Below, one piece after another: positions 1 to 8,645 of a stretch of DNA of 64,000 nt. Within the stretch, counting starts at the first letter, position 1. Every line of letters starts with the position of its first letter. The notes beneath the pieces were generated by a model, which was not told the origin of the DNA, made no database searches, and was given only the letters and a program-made list of their open reading frames with translations. The translations under genes and the position numbers were made by a program. The DNA is from Neobacillus drentensis NBRC 102427 (GTDB lineage: Bacteria > Bacillota > Bacilli > Bacillales > Cytobacillaceae), in the NCBI RefSeq assembly GCF_001591445.1, contig NZ_BCUX01000022.1:1-64000 (forward strand), written 5' to 3'.

Positions 1-16
1 TCTCTTATCTTTGAAC

Positions 17-50
17 AAAGGCTGATACCTCGAGTGTCAGCCTTTTTTCT
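17..50 (+). terminator. Rho-independent terminator of an upstream gene
   Basis: A 12-bp stem (AAAGGCTGATAC pairing with GTGTCAGCCTTT, one G-U pair) with a 5-nt loop is followed directly by a T-rich run. It closes a + strand transcript whose gene lies before the window. Confidence 0.85.
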
Positions 51-304
51 TTGTTGTTGAATATTTTCAATTTTACAACATTATCTGTGAACTTATTATG
101 TCATTCAGAGATTATTCAAGTGGTTCTATTCGAGAACATCGATTTCTATAAAAAATTACATATTTATACAGAATCATTTATGGGATCGACAAAAAAACGT
201 TAAGATTATTACATTTTGTATGTAAGGGGTATTACAAAATGGAGCGCTTACATCACTTAGAATGAAGGTGTAGCAAGGATAGTTTGAAAAAAGGAGGAAG
301 CAAG
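51..304 (+). promoter_or_regulatory. Upstream regulatory region of the arc operon
   Basis: Gene-free AT-rich leader before arcA. An inverted repeat TTACAT-N5-ATGTAA lies at 209-225. A half-matching catabolite-responsive element (right half GCGCTTACA) lies around 240-254. A sequence ending ATTATTCAAG near 110-120 resembles half of a Bacillus arginine-repressor box. ADI operons are usually controlled by arginine, oxygen and carbon source, so these are plausible sites, but none matches a consensus fully. No -35/-10 pair was clear enough to call. Confidence 0.4.
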
Positions 305-1591
305 ATGAGCAGTATAGTGGAAATGACTTCTCAGCGGGAAACGCAAACCAAATTAAAGCACCCGATCCATGTTACATCGGAAATCGGTACTTTACGGACG
401 GTTATGCTTAAACGACCTGGCAAAGAAGTTGAAAATCTGATACCTGAGTATCTTCAACGACTTTTATTCGATGATATTCCTTATTTACCCATCATTCAAA
501 GAGAGCATGACTACTTTGCCGAAACATTAAAAAACAGAGGCATAGAAGTCCTTTACCTCGAAAAATTAGTGGTTGAAACACTAAGTAATCCAGAAATAAA
601 AAGACAATTTGTTGATGATATTTTACGAGAAAGCAAGGCGAATATCAACGGTGCCAGAGAGGTGTTAAAGGAATATTTACTATCCTTCTCCACGGCCGAT
701 ATGATTGACAAAGTGATGAGCGGCATTCTCAAAAGGGAAATAGAAGAGAGTAAGAAAACACATCTATATGAATTAATGGAGGATCACTATCCCTTCTATT
801 TAGACCCCATGCCTAACCTCTATTTTACTAGAGACCCGGCAGCAAGTATCGGAAATGGTTTATCGATTAACAGAATGCGCGAACCAGCGCGGCGCCGCGA
901 ATCGTTATTCATGGAATACATCTTGAAGCTTCATCCTCGGTTTGCCGGCCATAATGTTCCCGTCTGGCTGGACCGAAACTATGAATTCTCAATTGAAGGC
1001 GGAGATGAACTTGTTCTAAGTGATGAAGTAGTCGCGATTGGGGTCTCAGCCCGTACCTCCGCACGTGCAATTGAAAGATTAGCGCTTAACCTATTTAAGA
1101 AACAAGATTCTTTTAAAAAAGTGGTGGCTGTCGAGATTCCAAAATGCCGCGCCTTTATGCATTTGGATACGGTGTTTACCATGGTTGATTACGATAAATT
1201 CACGATTCACCCTGAAATTCAAAGTCCGCAAGGGAAGATGAATATTTATATATTAGAAAAAGGTTTGGATGATGAGCACGTCAATATCACCCACCGGACG
1301 AACCTGCAGGAAACGCTGAAAGAGGTTTTAGATTTGAATGAACTGGTCTTAATTCCTTGCGGCGGCGGTGATGAAATTGCTGCATCCCGCGAACAATGGA
1401 ATGATGGTTCAAATACCTTAGCGATTTCCCCAGGAGTTGTCGTTACCTATGATCGAAACTATATTTCCAATGATTTATTGCGCCAGCACGGTATGGAGGT
1501 TATTGAAATTTTAAGTTCGGAATTATCCCGCGGCCGCGGGGGCCCGCGCTGCATGAGTATGCCAATCGTTCGGGAAGATTTATACAAATAA
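305..1591 (+). CDS. arcA: Arginine deiminase
   Basis: Cytoplasmic enzyme hydrolysing L-arginine to citrulline and ammonia, the first step of the arginine deiminase pathway. The 428-aa product carries family motifs in order: FTRDP (about 174-178), EGGD (about 231-234), the catalytic-His region [12 protein letters not shown] (His about 286), and the C-terminal GGPRCMSMP with the nucleophilic cysteine at about 416. The length is normal for the family. An in-frame TTG lies 21 nt upstream, but ATG 305 is preferred because AAGGAGG at 291-297 sits 7 nt before it. First gene of a five-gene + strand operon; arcB follows after 25 nt with its own SD. Expected regulation is by arginine and anaerobiosis, which is inference from homologues. 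Confidence 0.97.
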   Translation: MSSIVEMTSQRETQTKLKHPIHVTSEIGTLRTVMLKRPGKEVENLIPEYLQRLLFDDIPYLPIIQREHDYFAETLKNRGIEVLYLEKLVVETLSNPEIKRQFVDDILRESKANINGAREVLKEYLLSFSTADMIDKVMSGILKREIEESKKTHLYELMEDHYPFYLDPMPNLYFTRDPAASIGNGLSINRMREPARRRESLFMEYILKLHPRFAGHNVPVWLDRNYEFSIEGGDELVLSDEVVAIGVSARTSARAIERLALNLFKKQDSFKKVVAVEIPKCRAFMHLDTVFTMVDYDKFTIHPEIQSPQGKMNIYILEKGLDDEHVNITHRTNLQETLKEVLDLNELVLIPCGGGDEIAASREQWNDGSNTLAISPGVVVTYDRNYISNDLLRQHGMEVIEILSSELSRGRGGPRCMSMPIVREDLYK

Positions 1592-1616
1592 TTTTATAAA
1601 AAGGAGAAAGATAACG

Positions 1617-2627
1617 ATGTTACTAACTGCACCTAAATTATATGGAAAAAGCTTTCTATGTGAAAAGGATTTTTCAAAAGAAGAGTTCGTTTATTTAATT
1701 GATTTAGCGATGCAATTAAAGGATGAGAAAAAACACGGCATTCCACACCGCCATTTGGAAGGCAAAAACATTGCCCTCTTGTTTGAAAAACCATCTACTC
1801 GTACCCGCTGCGCTTTCACGGTTGCCTGTATTGATTTAGGGGCCCACCCGGAATATTTAGGGAAAGATGACATCCAGCTTGGAAAAAAAGAATCGATTGA
1901 GGATACGGCGAAAGTATTAGGCCGCATGTTTGACGGGATTGAGTTCCGCGGCTTTGAACATGAAAAGGTTGAAATATTAGCCGAGCACTCCGGTGTTCCG
2001 GTCTGGAATGGCTTGACGGAATTATGGCATCCAACACAAACACTTGCTGACTTCTTAACGGTAAAAGAAAACTTTGGACGCTTAGAAGGAATTAAATTCG
2101 TTTATGTTGGTGATGGTAGAAATAATGTAGCCAACAGCTTGCTCGTTGGTGGTGCCCTTGTTGGGATGGACGTCCGTATCTGTGCTCCTGAATCGTTATT
2201 CCCGGCCCCTGAGATTGTGGAATTGGCACAGGGCCTCGCAGAAAAGTCCGGCGGCCGTGTGACTGTGACGAGCAACGTCGATGAAGGTGTTGCCGGGGCA
2301 GACGTGATTTATACAGATGTTTGGGTGTCCATGGGTGAAGAAGATAAGTTCGCTGAAAGGATTGCCCTTCTTACTCCATATAAAGTCACAATGGACATGG
2401 TGAGAAAGACTGGCAACAACGAGATGATTTTCCTACATTGCCTGCCTGCTTTCCATGACCTAGAAACAACCTATGGCAAGGATATGTTTGCAAAACACGA
2501 AATCCCTGAGATGGAAGTAACCGATGAAGTTTTCCGGAGCGAACATTCAAAGGTATTTGATCAAGCAGAAAACAGAATGCACACCATTAAAGCAGTAATG
2601 GCGGCAACACTTGGACATTTAGAGTAA
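1617..2627 (+). CDS. arcB: Ornithine carbamoyltransferase, catabolic
   Basis: Converts citrulline and phosphate to ornithine and carbamoyl phosphate in the ADI pathway; the reverse reaction serves biosynthesis. The 336-aa protein shows the carbamoyl-phosphate site STRTR (60-64), HPTQ (138-141), the ornithine-loop SMGEE (238-242) and HCLP (274-277) with the active-site cysteine. The SD AAGGAG precedes ATG 1617. The catabolic role, hence arcB rather than argF, is assigned from its position 25 nt after arcA and from arcC in the same operon; sequence alone does not separate the two isozymes. Confidence 0.95.
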   Translation: MLLTAPKLYGKSFLCEKDFSKEEFVYLIDLAMQLKDEKKHGIPHRHLEGKNIALLFEKPSTRTRCAFTVACIDLGAHPEYLGKDDIQLGKKESIEDTAKVLGRMFDGIEFRGFEHEKVEILAEHSGVPVWNGLTELWHPTQTLADFLTVKENFGRLEGIKFVYVGDGRNNVANSLLVGGALVGMDVRICAPESLFPAPEIVELAQGLAEKSGGRVTVTSNVDEGVAGADVIYTDVWVSMGEEDKFAERIALLTPYKVTMDMVRKTGNNEMIFLHCLPAFHDLETTYGKDMFAKHEIPEMEVTDEVFRSEHSKVFDQAENRMHTIKAVMAATLGHLE

Positions 2628-2695
2628 GTGTTATCAGAAGAGAGTTGGGGGAGCGCACGCGCTTGGTGTGTCTTCTCTCTCTACTTGAAATTTGG

Positions 2696-2863
2696 ATTCG
2701 CTGATAGAATGGCGGAATTCGCCAATAGAACATCGAGATTCGCTGATAGAACCTAGAAATTCGCCAATAGAACAGCAGAATTCGCTGATAGACTTGCAGA
2801 ATTCGCTGATAGAACCAGAGAATGCGCCGATAAAGTGATTTTCATCGCTGATAAAAATTCAAA
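2696..2863. repeat. Intergenic 21-bp array, type A (ATTCGCTGATAGAA)
   Basis: Eight units in exact 21-bp register start at 2696, 2717, 2738, 2759, 2780, 2801, 2822 and 2843. The core alternates between ATTCGCTGATAGAA and ATTCGCCAATAGAA, followed by 7 variable bases; the last two units are degenerate. The array fills most of the arcB-pepV gap (2628-2916) inside the operon. No ORF, terminator or palindromic core is apparent. Other blocks of the family lie elsewhere in the window. Confidence 0.9.
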
Positions 2864-2916
2864 AGGCGATCATTTTTTTCAGAAATCGTCTTAAAAAGCC
2901 CTAATGGAGGAATAGC

Positions 2917-4272
2917 ATGAACAATATCTCCGAACTTTTACTACCAGAACTTCAAAAAATAGAAACAGATTTTCATCATTCATTAATGGAACTCATCGAA
3001 ATTCCAAGTGTCATCAATGAACAAGATAGCGGATATCCATTTGGAAAACAAATTGATTTGGCACTTAAAAAGACCCTTTCGATATGTGAGAAGCTGGGTT
3101 TTAGGACGTTTTGTGATCCAAAGGGCTATTACGGTTATGCTGAAATTGGCGACGGCAAGGAAATGATTGGCGTCCTTGGCCATCTCGACGTCGTTCCCGC
3201 TGGAAAACTCGATGAATGGAAGACGCCTCCCTTCCAAGCCATCATCAAAGACGGAAAAATGTACGGCCGGGGAACACAGGATGACAAGGGGCCAACACTC
3301 GCTGCCCTCTTTGCTGTAAAAGCGTTAATGAATCTCGGGGTTCCGTTTGCCAAAAGAATTCGCATTATCTTCGGCACAGATGAAGAAACATTGTGGCGCT
3401 GTATGAATCGCTATTGTGAAATCGAAGAAATCCCAAGCATGGGCTTTAGCCCGGACTCCGTCTTCCCGCTCGTTTATGCCGAAAAGGGCCTTCTCCAGCT
3501 GCATTTGGAAGGCAAGAACGAAACAGGTTTACGGTTGAGGTCAGGTAATGCTTTCAACGCGGTGCCTGACACCGCACGTTATTCCGGTGAACAGCAAACT
3601 GAATTAATCGCTGCATTAAGTGCGTTGGATTTTGCTTATGAAACAGATGAAGACGGGATTGTCGTCCTCGGCAAAGCGGTCCATGCTCAGGTGGCGGAAA
3701 AAGGAATTAATGCCATTAATCGTTTATTAATTGCACTCAAACAAATCGGTTACACATCCAAAACGATCGAATTCGTCAATGATTTAATCCATGAAGATTC
3801 GTTTGCTGTGAAGATTTTCGGTGAGTGTGAAGATGAAGCATCCGGTAAATTGAAATTCAATATAGGAAAAATTGAATGTAACGAAGAGGTCGAAAGGTTA
3901 TCAATCGATATTCGCATCCCTGTGACAGTCGATAAACAAACGATTGTGGACACCCTCTCGCAATTGGCAAAGGAATACGGATTGTCCTACAAAGAATTCG
4001 ATTACTTAAAATCCATCTATATTCCAAAGGATCATTTTTTAATCAAAACATTAATGAATGTGTACCAAGAGATTACCAATGATTTGATTTCAGAACCGAT
4101 TTCCTCGGGCGGTGCCACCTATGCACGAGCGATGGAGAATTTTGTTGCGTTCGGTGCTGTTTTTCCACATCAAACGAAAACCGAGCATCAGCCCAATGAA
4201 CACATTGACTTAGCAGAAATGTTTAAAGCAATGCAGATCTATGCAAAAGCCATCTACGATTTAACCCGCTAG
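2917..4272 (+). CDS. pepV: Dipeptidase PepV, M20 metallopeptidase
   Basis: Zn-dependent cytoplasmic dipeptidase of the M20/PepV family, 451 aa. Metal and catalytic motifs: GHLDVVPAG (His89, Asp91), QDDKGP (Asp122/123), GTDEET (Glu156/157), SPDSVFP, and a C-terminal EHQPNEH region with the last metal-binding His. The NAVPDTA segment overlaps a 13-bp palindromic motif repeated elsewhere in the window. ATG 2917 has GGAGG 7 nt upstream. It sits between arcB and arcD, where streptococcal and enterococcal ADI operons also often carry a peptidase gene (arcT). A role releasing arginine from peptides is inference. Confidence 0.9.
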   Translation: MNNISELLLPELQKIETDFHHSLMELIEIPSVINEQDSGYPFGKQIDLALKKTLSICEKLGFRTFCDPKGYYGYAEIGDGKEMIGVLGHLDVVPAGKLDEWKTPPFQAIIKDGKMYGRGTQDDKGPTLAALFAVKALMNLGVPFAKRIRIIFGTDEETLWRCMNRYCEIEEIPSMGFSPDSVFPLVYAEKGLLQLHLEGKNETGLRLRSGNAFNAVPDTARYSGEQQTELIAALSALDFAYETDEDGIVVLGKAVHAQVAEKGINAINRLLIALKQIGYTSKTIEFVNDLIHEDSFAVKIFGECEDEASGKLKFNIGKIECNEEVERLSIDIRIPVTVDKQTIVDTLSQLAKEYGLSYKEFDYLKSIYIPKDHFLIKTLMNVYQEITNDLISEPISSGGATYARAMENFVAFGAVFPHQTKTEHQPNEHIDLAEMFKAMQIYAKAIYDLTR

Positions 4273-4302
4273 GTATACCCATTATGTAATGGAGGAATTG
4301 AA

Positions 4303-5793
4303 ATGAAAAAGTTCAAGATGCCTACAGCGTATACGTTATTATTTTTAATTATTGTTGTTATCGCCGCACTAACCTGGGTGATTCCAGGTGGACATTACGA
4401 TATGAAGCTTGATAAAGCAACGGAAAAAGAAATTCCTGTTTCAGGAACTTACCAGCAGCTGCCCGGGGATGAACAAACTCCACAAGGAATCTGGGAAGTG
4501 TTAAATGCTCCGATTAATGGATTCTTTGATGCAAAAGACATTGCCCTATTTGTGCTTGTTATCGGAGGTTTCCTTGGGGTTGTTATGAAAACAGGGGCGA
4601 TTGATGCTGGAATTTCGAGGGTCATTCGAAAATTAAAAGGCAAGGAGCAATGGCTGATACCCATTCTTATGACCCTCTTTGCCATTGGCGGTTCAACTTA
4701 CGGCATGGCGGAAGAAACCATCGCCTTCTATCCTATCCTCATCCCCGTTCTAATTGCAGCAGGCTATGACGCGTTAACGGCTGTTTCGATTATCGCACTT
4801 GGGGCTGGAATCGGCTGTTTAGGATCAACGGTTAACCCCTTTGCAACAGGGATTGCCTCTGGATTTGCCGGTATTTCGATTGGTGATGGGATGGGGCTTC
4901 GTCTCATCATTCTGGTAGTGACATTGATTGTAACGATTTTATTCGTCATGCGCTACGCAAAAAAAGTGAAAGAAAATCCATCTAAATCACTGATTGCAAA
5001 TCTAAAAGTGGAAAATGAGAAGCATTTCTTATCACAAAAAACTGGGGAAGTAGAATTTACCGGCCGGCATAAAGCGGTACTTTGGGTGTTTGGCTTGACC
5101 TTTATTGTGATGATTTTAGGGGTAATTCCATGGGCTTATAAATTTAATATTACTATTTTTGAAGATTTAACAAAAGCGGTTGCAAAAATACCATTCATAG
5201 GTCCTTTATTAGGCGGCATCATGCCACTTGGGGACTGGTGGTTCGGTGAACTAACGATGTTATTCTTAACATCCTCGATCATTATTGCCATTATTTTTAA
5301 AATGGGAGAATCAGAGTATACTAGCACGTTTGTTAACGGTGCGAGAGATTTACTAGGCGTTGCTCTCATCATTGGTATTTCTCGCGGGATTACAGTGGTC
5401 ATGGATGCTGGCGGGATGACCGCAACGGTTCTCCATTGGGGCGAAGGAATACTAGAAAATATGGGTTCAGTCTTGTTCACGAACCTATCCTTTCTATTCT
5501 ATTTACCACTTTCTTTCCTAGTGCCGTCCACTTCCGGACTTGCGACGTTGTCGATGCCGATTATGGCTCCGTTGGCAGATTTTGCAGGGGTAGGCAGAGA
5601 TATCATCATAACCGCTTACCAAAGTGCATCCGGGGTCGTGAACCTGCTTACACCAACAAGTGCAGTCATTATGGGGGCATTGGCCATTGCTCGGATTCCA
5701 TATAGTACCTATCTTAAACATGTTTGGAAATTGGTCGTGTCACTCTCAGTCATTGTTATGGTCATTATGAGCATTGCGACATTAATGAATTAA
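4303..5793 (+). CDS. arcD: YfcC-family transporter, probable arginine/ornithine antiporter
   Basis: A 496-aa integral membrane protein with an N-terminal hydrophobic helix followed by WVIPGGHYD and about 10-12 further membrane segments. It belongs to the YfcC/DcuC-like carrier family, not the APC-type ArcD. The conserved stretches GGSTYGMAEE, GSTVNPFATGIA and STSGLATLSMP are typical of this fold. Its place between pepV and arcC in an ADI operon indicates exchange of external arginine for internal ornithine. Other amino acid or dicarboxylate substrates cannot be excluded from sequence. The SD GGAGG precedes ATG 4303, 30 nt after pepV. Confidence 0.85.
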   Translation: MKKFKMPTAYTLLFLIIVVIAALTWVIPGGHYDMKLDKATEKEIPVSGTYQQLPGDEQTPQGIWEVLNAPINGFFDAKDIALFVLVIGGFLGVVMKTGAIDAGISRVIRKLKGKEQWLIPILMTLFAIGGSTYGMAEETIAFYPILIPVLIAAGYDALTAVSIIALGAGIGCLGSTVNPFATGIASGFAGISIGDGMGLRLIILVVTLIVTILFVMRYAKKVKENPSKSLIANLKVENEKHFLSQKTGEVEFTGRHKAVLWVFGLTFIVMILGVIPWAYKFNITIFEDLTKAVAKIPFIGPLLGGIMPLGDWWFGELTMLFLTSSIIIAIIFKMGESEYTSTFVNGARDLLGVALIIGISRGITVVMDAGGMTATVLHWGEGILENMGSVLFTNLSFLFYLPLSFLVPSTSGLATLSMPIMAPLADFAGVGRDIIITAYQSASGVVNLLTPTSAVIMGALAIARIPYSTYLKHVWKLVVSLSVIVMVIMSIATLMN

Positions 5794-5838
5794 TATTCTG
5801 TTCGGCTGATTAGTCTAAATTGATAAGGGGATACCGAT

Positions 5839-6801
5839 ATGAAAAAACAAAAAGTAGTGATAGCCTTAGGGGGCAATGCAATTCAATCCGGTGATGCAAC
5901 AGCAGAGGCACAGCAGCGTGCCTTAGAAAAAACAGCCCGCCAGCTGGTTGATTTTATCGAAAAAGGTATTGATATAATTATTTCGCACGGAAATGGCCCG
6001 CAAGTAGGAAACATTTTGCTGCAGCAGGCGGCCGCTGACTCCGTCAAAAATCCTGCCATGCCACTTGATACATGTGGTGCGATGAGCCAGGGCATGATCG
6101 GGTACTGGATGCAAAACGCGATGGATAAAGCTCTGAAGGAACGTGGCATCTTTAGAAATGTGGTGACGGTGGTTACTCGTGTCGTCGTCGATCGAAATGA
6201 TCCTGCTTTCTTAAATCCCACCAAGCCGATTGGTCCTTTTTACAGTAAAGACGAGGCTCAGAAAATGAGCGAGGCTACCGGAACAGTCTTTAAGGAAGAT
6301 GCAGGCCGCGGCTGGCGCCGGGTTGTTCCCTCGCCAAAGCCAGTCAACATTCAGGAGCATGCAGTGATTAATGCCCTTGTCGAACAAGGAAACATTATCA
6401 TTTCTGTCGGCGGCGGCGGGATACCTGTCATTGAAACAGAGGAGGGCCTGGTCGGGATCGAAGCAGTTATTGATAAAGACTTCGCTTCTCAAAAGCTTGC
6501 CGAACTGGTTGATGCGGACGCTTTAATCATTCTCACAGCAGTCGACAATGTGTATATTGATTTTAATAAATCTACGCAAAAGAAATTAGAGGATGTCACG
6601 ATTGAAGAATTGAAAGACTATATTAAGGGCGGACATTTTGCCGAAGGGAGCATGCTCCCGAAAGTCGAAGCAGCGATTCAATTCGCGGAGACCAATCCTG
6701 AACGGAAAACCATTATTACTTCTTTAGACCTAGCACTTAACGCGATTGAGGGAAAATCTGGCACAGTAGTTACTCTCAAGGGTGCTCCAGTACTTTCCTA
6801 A
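5839..6801 (+). CDS. arcC: Carbamate kinase
   Basis: Transfers phosphate from carbamoyl phosphate to ADP, the ATP-yielding last step of the ADI pathway, releasing CO2 and ammonia. The 320-aa amino acid kinase-fold protein has ALGGNAIQ at the N-terminus, [33 protein letters not shown] and VGGGGIPV, all family hallmarks. Its length is typical. It is the last gene of the operon, 45 nt after arcD, and a strong terminator starts 40 nt after its stop. Confidence 0.97.
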   Translation: MKKQKVVIALGGNAIQSGDATAEAQQRALEKTARQLVDFIEKGIDIIISHGNGPQVGNILLQQAAADSVKNPAMPLDTCGAMSQGMIGYWMQNAMDKALKERGIFRNVVTVVTRVVVDRNDPAFLNPTKPIGPFYSKDEAQKMSEATGTVFKEDAGRGWRRVVPSPKPVNIQEHAVINALVEQGNIIISVGGGGIPVIETEEGLVGIEAVIDKDFASQKLAELVDADALIILTAVDNVYIDFNKSTQKKLEDVTIEELKDYIKGGHFAEGSMLPKVEAAIQFAETNPERKTIITSLDLALNAIEGKSGTVVTLKGAPVLS

Positions 6802-6840
6802 TAATGAGTTATGATTTTCAACCCAACCCAATCAGGAAAA

Positions 6841-6878
6841 AAACCTTTTTGAATTCAGGTTCAAAGAGGTTTTTTTTC
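6841..6878 (+). terminator. Terminator of the arc operon
   Basis: The 13-bp stem AAACCTTTTTGAA/TTCAAAGAGGTTT (one G-U pair) with a 6-nt loop is followed by a run of T. It lies 40 nt after arcC. Confidence 0.9.
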
Positions 6879-6924
6879 TATTTGGTTCTTGTGATGGGGA
6901 TTTGTTTGGAATTGAAAGGATGGG

Positions 6925-7050
6925 ATTCTGCCGAGTTTGGTATTTATTCCGCCGTTTGGAGCGGGGATTCCGCCAAGTGTCCCAGTTATTCCGCCAAACT
7001 GAAGACGGATTCCGCCAACTTCACTATTTATTCCGCCAACCATCAAAAAC
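6925..7050. repeat. Intergenic 21-bp array, type B (ATTCCGCCAA)
   Basis: Six units of ATTCCGCCAA plus 11 variable bases start at 6925, 6946, 6967, 6988, 7009 and 7030, with exactly 21-bp spacing. The first two cores are degenerate (ATTCTGCCGA, ATTCCGCCGT). The array lies between the arc terminator and the convergent IMEF-like gene. Because 21 is a multiple of 3, open frames with 7-residue repeats appear on both strands; they are by-products of the array. Confidence 0.92.
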
Positions 7051-7086
7051 AGCTAAATTAAGACTGTTCACTTATGTAAAAACTAC

Positions 7087-7659
7087 CTAAATTAAGCTCC
7101 CAACCGTAAACCCCTTTTTATATTTAGCAGCTGGCACAACCGGAGCAGCAACTGAAGAAGTACCTGATCGGTCTAAATGATCATGGTCGTGATCATGATG
7201 GGCATGCGGGTCTACATAGTTATTATCAAATCGTTGATTAATCTCCAACAACATTGCTTTTACCTGCTGATAATCTGAGTAAGAAACTTCTCGCAACTGA
7301 TTCAACATCGTGCTTCGTTCCTCATCGGTAAAGCGGAACAGGGCTAAATCAAGATGTTCGACAAAATTATGTAATCCGAATTTTTCAAGATTCAATTCCT
7401 GCAATAGTCGATTAAACTCATTATTGGTCGGAGCGAAATCCTTCTCTTCTTTTTCACTTTCAAATTTACTAATCAGTGGAATCAGCTCTACCAACCGAGA
7501 TAAACGCTGCTCCTCTTCTTCAAAAATATGATGATAATAAAGCCGTTCATGGTCATCAGTGGCATTTTAAATGACCGGATCTAGCATATTCATAAATTTC
7601 TCGATGGCATCTTTGGTCGTCGTAAAAATATGATAAAAAATCTTTAATTCCTCTTTCAC
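7087..7659 (-). pseudogene. IMEF-type ferritin-like encapsulin cargo protein, interrupted by in-frame TAA
   Basis: Reading from GTG 7659 (SD GGGGGTG) gives 30 codons starting VKEELKIFYHIF, a TAA at 7567-7569, then 159 more codons in the same frame. The intact product would be about 190 aa, close to the length I expect for the iron-mineralising cargo (IMEF) of Firmicute encapsulins. Supporting features are helical Glu/His-rich segments (DDHERLYYHHIFEEEEQR, EHLDLALFRF), a His/Asp-rich linker (HAHHDHDHDH) and a C-terminal KKGFTVGSLI, which matches the TVGSLI-type encapsulin-targeting peptide. TAA is one base from GAA (Glu) or AAA (Lys). No encapsulin shell gene lies in the window. Restart at the TTG at 7494 would leave 135 aa. 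Family assignment is from recalled motifs; the stop is seen directly. Confidence 0.75.
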
Positions 7660-7784
7660 ATCAAGCACCCCCGGATTTCAACTACTTGTCATATTGACGT
7701 TTGGCGGCGTTTTTAAAACTGTTTATACAAATAAAAAAGACTAGCCTCAGCTAATCTAGTTCAGCATTATTAAATTTCGAATAT

Positions 7785-7818
7785 AAGAAAAGACCAGCAT
7801 CTCTGCTGGTCTTTTCTT
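7785..7818 (-). terminator. Terminator of ssrA
   Basis: A perfect 15-bp stem AAGAAAAGACCAGCA/TGCTGGTCTTTTCTT with a 4-nt loop begins about 12 nt beyond the tmRNA 3' end on the - strand. The U-rich half lies on the ssrA transcript. Nothing else is apparent between here and the IMEF-like gene. Confidence 0.88.
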
Positions 7819-7829
7819 CCACTATGTAG

Positions 7830-8461
7830 TGGAGACGGTGGGACGTGCTCTTCCATGCTTTCGTCATGGCACTGACTATATCTTGAACCTGTCTTCTACA
7901 GGTCCTCCGGCGTCTTATGCGAAACGGATATTTACCTCTTCAAGGTATGATTTCGCATCCTAGTACTACCACTTAAACATGGCAGCCTATAAGTCGATAC
8001 ACGGCTGTTGGATTACTCCACATACCGCTCGGCATTGCCCTATCACATTGAAGTGACTTAGGTTTCACCGATAAAGCCGAATTTTCACTTATGTGTTACC
8101 ACATAAGGCGACTAATACTAATCGAACCCACGTCCAAAGATATCGCCACTTAAGCTTCTACGAGTGTAGTCGATATATTGGTGTTTCGCTGATTCATCTG
8201 CCTATCGACCGGCGTCCGGTCAGCTAGCCTGGTTGTTCTCTTCCTTCATCCTCAGGCGGTGGAATCCGGCGTAGCCCACTTAGAGTGAGTCCCTTACCCT
8301 ACTACATGGGCAATAGAGGGAGGAACCGCTATGCAGTATTAAGCTGCGAAAGCGAGGTTGTTGTTAGTTTTGCCAGTTATGGCTTTGACGTTTTAACGAG
8401 GCCGATCCCCTCGACTCGCGACCTAAGCTCAAACTACCCCTGTCGAATCCGTAGCGTCCCC
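7830..8461 (-). ncRNA. ssrA: tmRNA precursor, split by a group I intron in the T-loop
   Basis: Transfer-messenger RNA for rescuing stalled ribosomes together with SmpB. The 5' end GGGGACGCTACGGATTCGAC (from 8461) pairs with the 3' acceptor strand CGTCTCC. The tag reading frame GGC..TAA at 8339-8374 encodes GKTNNNLAFAA, a typical Bacillus degradation tag. Exon 1 is 8121-8461 and ends GTGGGTTCGAT. Exon 2 is only 14 nt (7830-7843, TCCCACCGTCTCCA). Joining them restores the T-stem GTGGG/CCCAC with a 7-nt loop TTCGATT and gives a 355-nt RNA, the usual Bacillus size. After the discriminator A the genome reads CTA, not CCA, so CCA probably has to be added enzymatically. Confidence 0.93.
7844..8120 (-). 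other. Group I self-splicing intron inside ssrA
   Basis: A 277-nt insertion between tmRNA T-loop bases. P1 is the 6-bp hairpin CGATTA-GTAT-TAGTCG (8124-8109) with U8121-G8112 wobble at the 5' splice site. The intron ends in G (7844). The conserved core is recognisable: GTGTATCGACTTATAGG, with GACT at 7992-7995 (R-like), and the S-element AAGATATAGTC (7874-7884), which pair as P7. P8 is an 8-bp stem ATGCGAAA/TTTCGCAT (7917-7924 with 7951-7958). Further stems lie at 7887-7892/7898-7903 and 7853-7857/7865-7869. There is no room for a homing endonuclease ORF. Subgroup not assigned. Confidence 0.9.
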
Positions 8462-8568
8462 ATAATAAAAGGAGCTGCAATCTAGTTAAAGATTAAAGCT
8501 GCAGACGTTAGGAAGCTCAACAATGTTCTTTGAGCAAATGTTACCGTCGCTCTCTTGGCGACAAACTT

Positions 8569-8596
8569 ATTATAACACACTGTAAGGATTTTTCAA
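8569..8596 (-). promoter_or_regulatory. Promoter candidate for ssrA
   Basis: On the - strand TTGAAA (8591-8596) and TATAAT (8569-8574) are separated by 16 nt, a good sigma-A match. It lies about 108 nt before the mature tmRNA 5' end, implying a processed leader. The leader (8462-8568) contains several short hairpins, including GTCGCC..GGCGAC-like and AGCT/AATCT stems, possibly processing sites. Confidence 0.65.
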
Positions 8597-8645
8597 TTGT
8601 AAGTATCTGTAAAATAATTTCCAATTCAGCAACCAACGAACTAAA

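Noticed and set aside
51-304. Sigma-54 promoter for the arc operon
   Set aside because: rpoN is in the window and controls arginine genes in Bacillus, but no TGGCAC-N5-TTGC element was found here.
284-304. TTG 284 as start of arcA
   Set aside because: It lies before the SD; ATG 305 has ideal spacing. The same reasoning removed GTG starts lying in the SD of smpB, secG, trxB, yvlB and the ABC ATPase.
6925-7050. CRISPR-like array
   Set aside because: The conserved part is only about 10 bp, the variable part 11 bp, there are no cas genes, and similar blocks recur with other unit sequences. The 21-bp step is far below CRISPR spacing.
6804-7061. 85-aa repeat protein (YSAxxxxDSA) and its antisense GGI-repeat ORFs
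   Set aside because: They are translations of a 21-bp array, open on both strands because 21 is a multiple of three. No SD.
7827-8130. Integrated element or att site at the ssrA 3' end
   Set aside because: ssrA is a frequent integration target, but the insert has group I intron structure, no integrase, and no duplicated 3' end.
8285-8485. 66-aa ORF
   Set aside because: Lies antisense within tmRNA exon 1 and its leader, whose RNA features are unambiguous.
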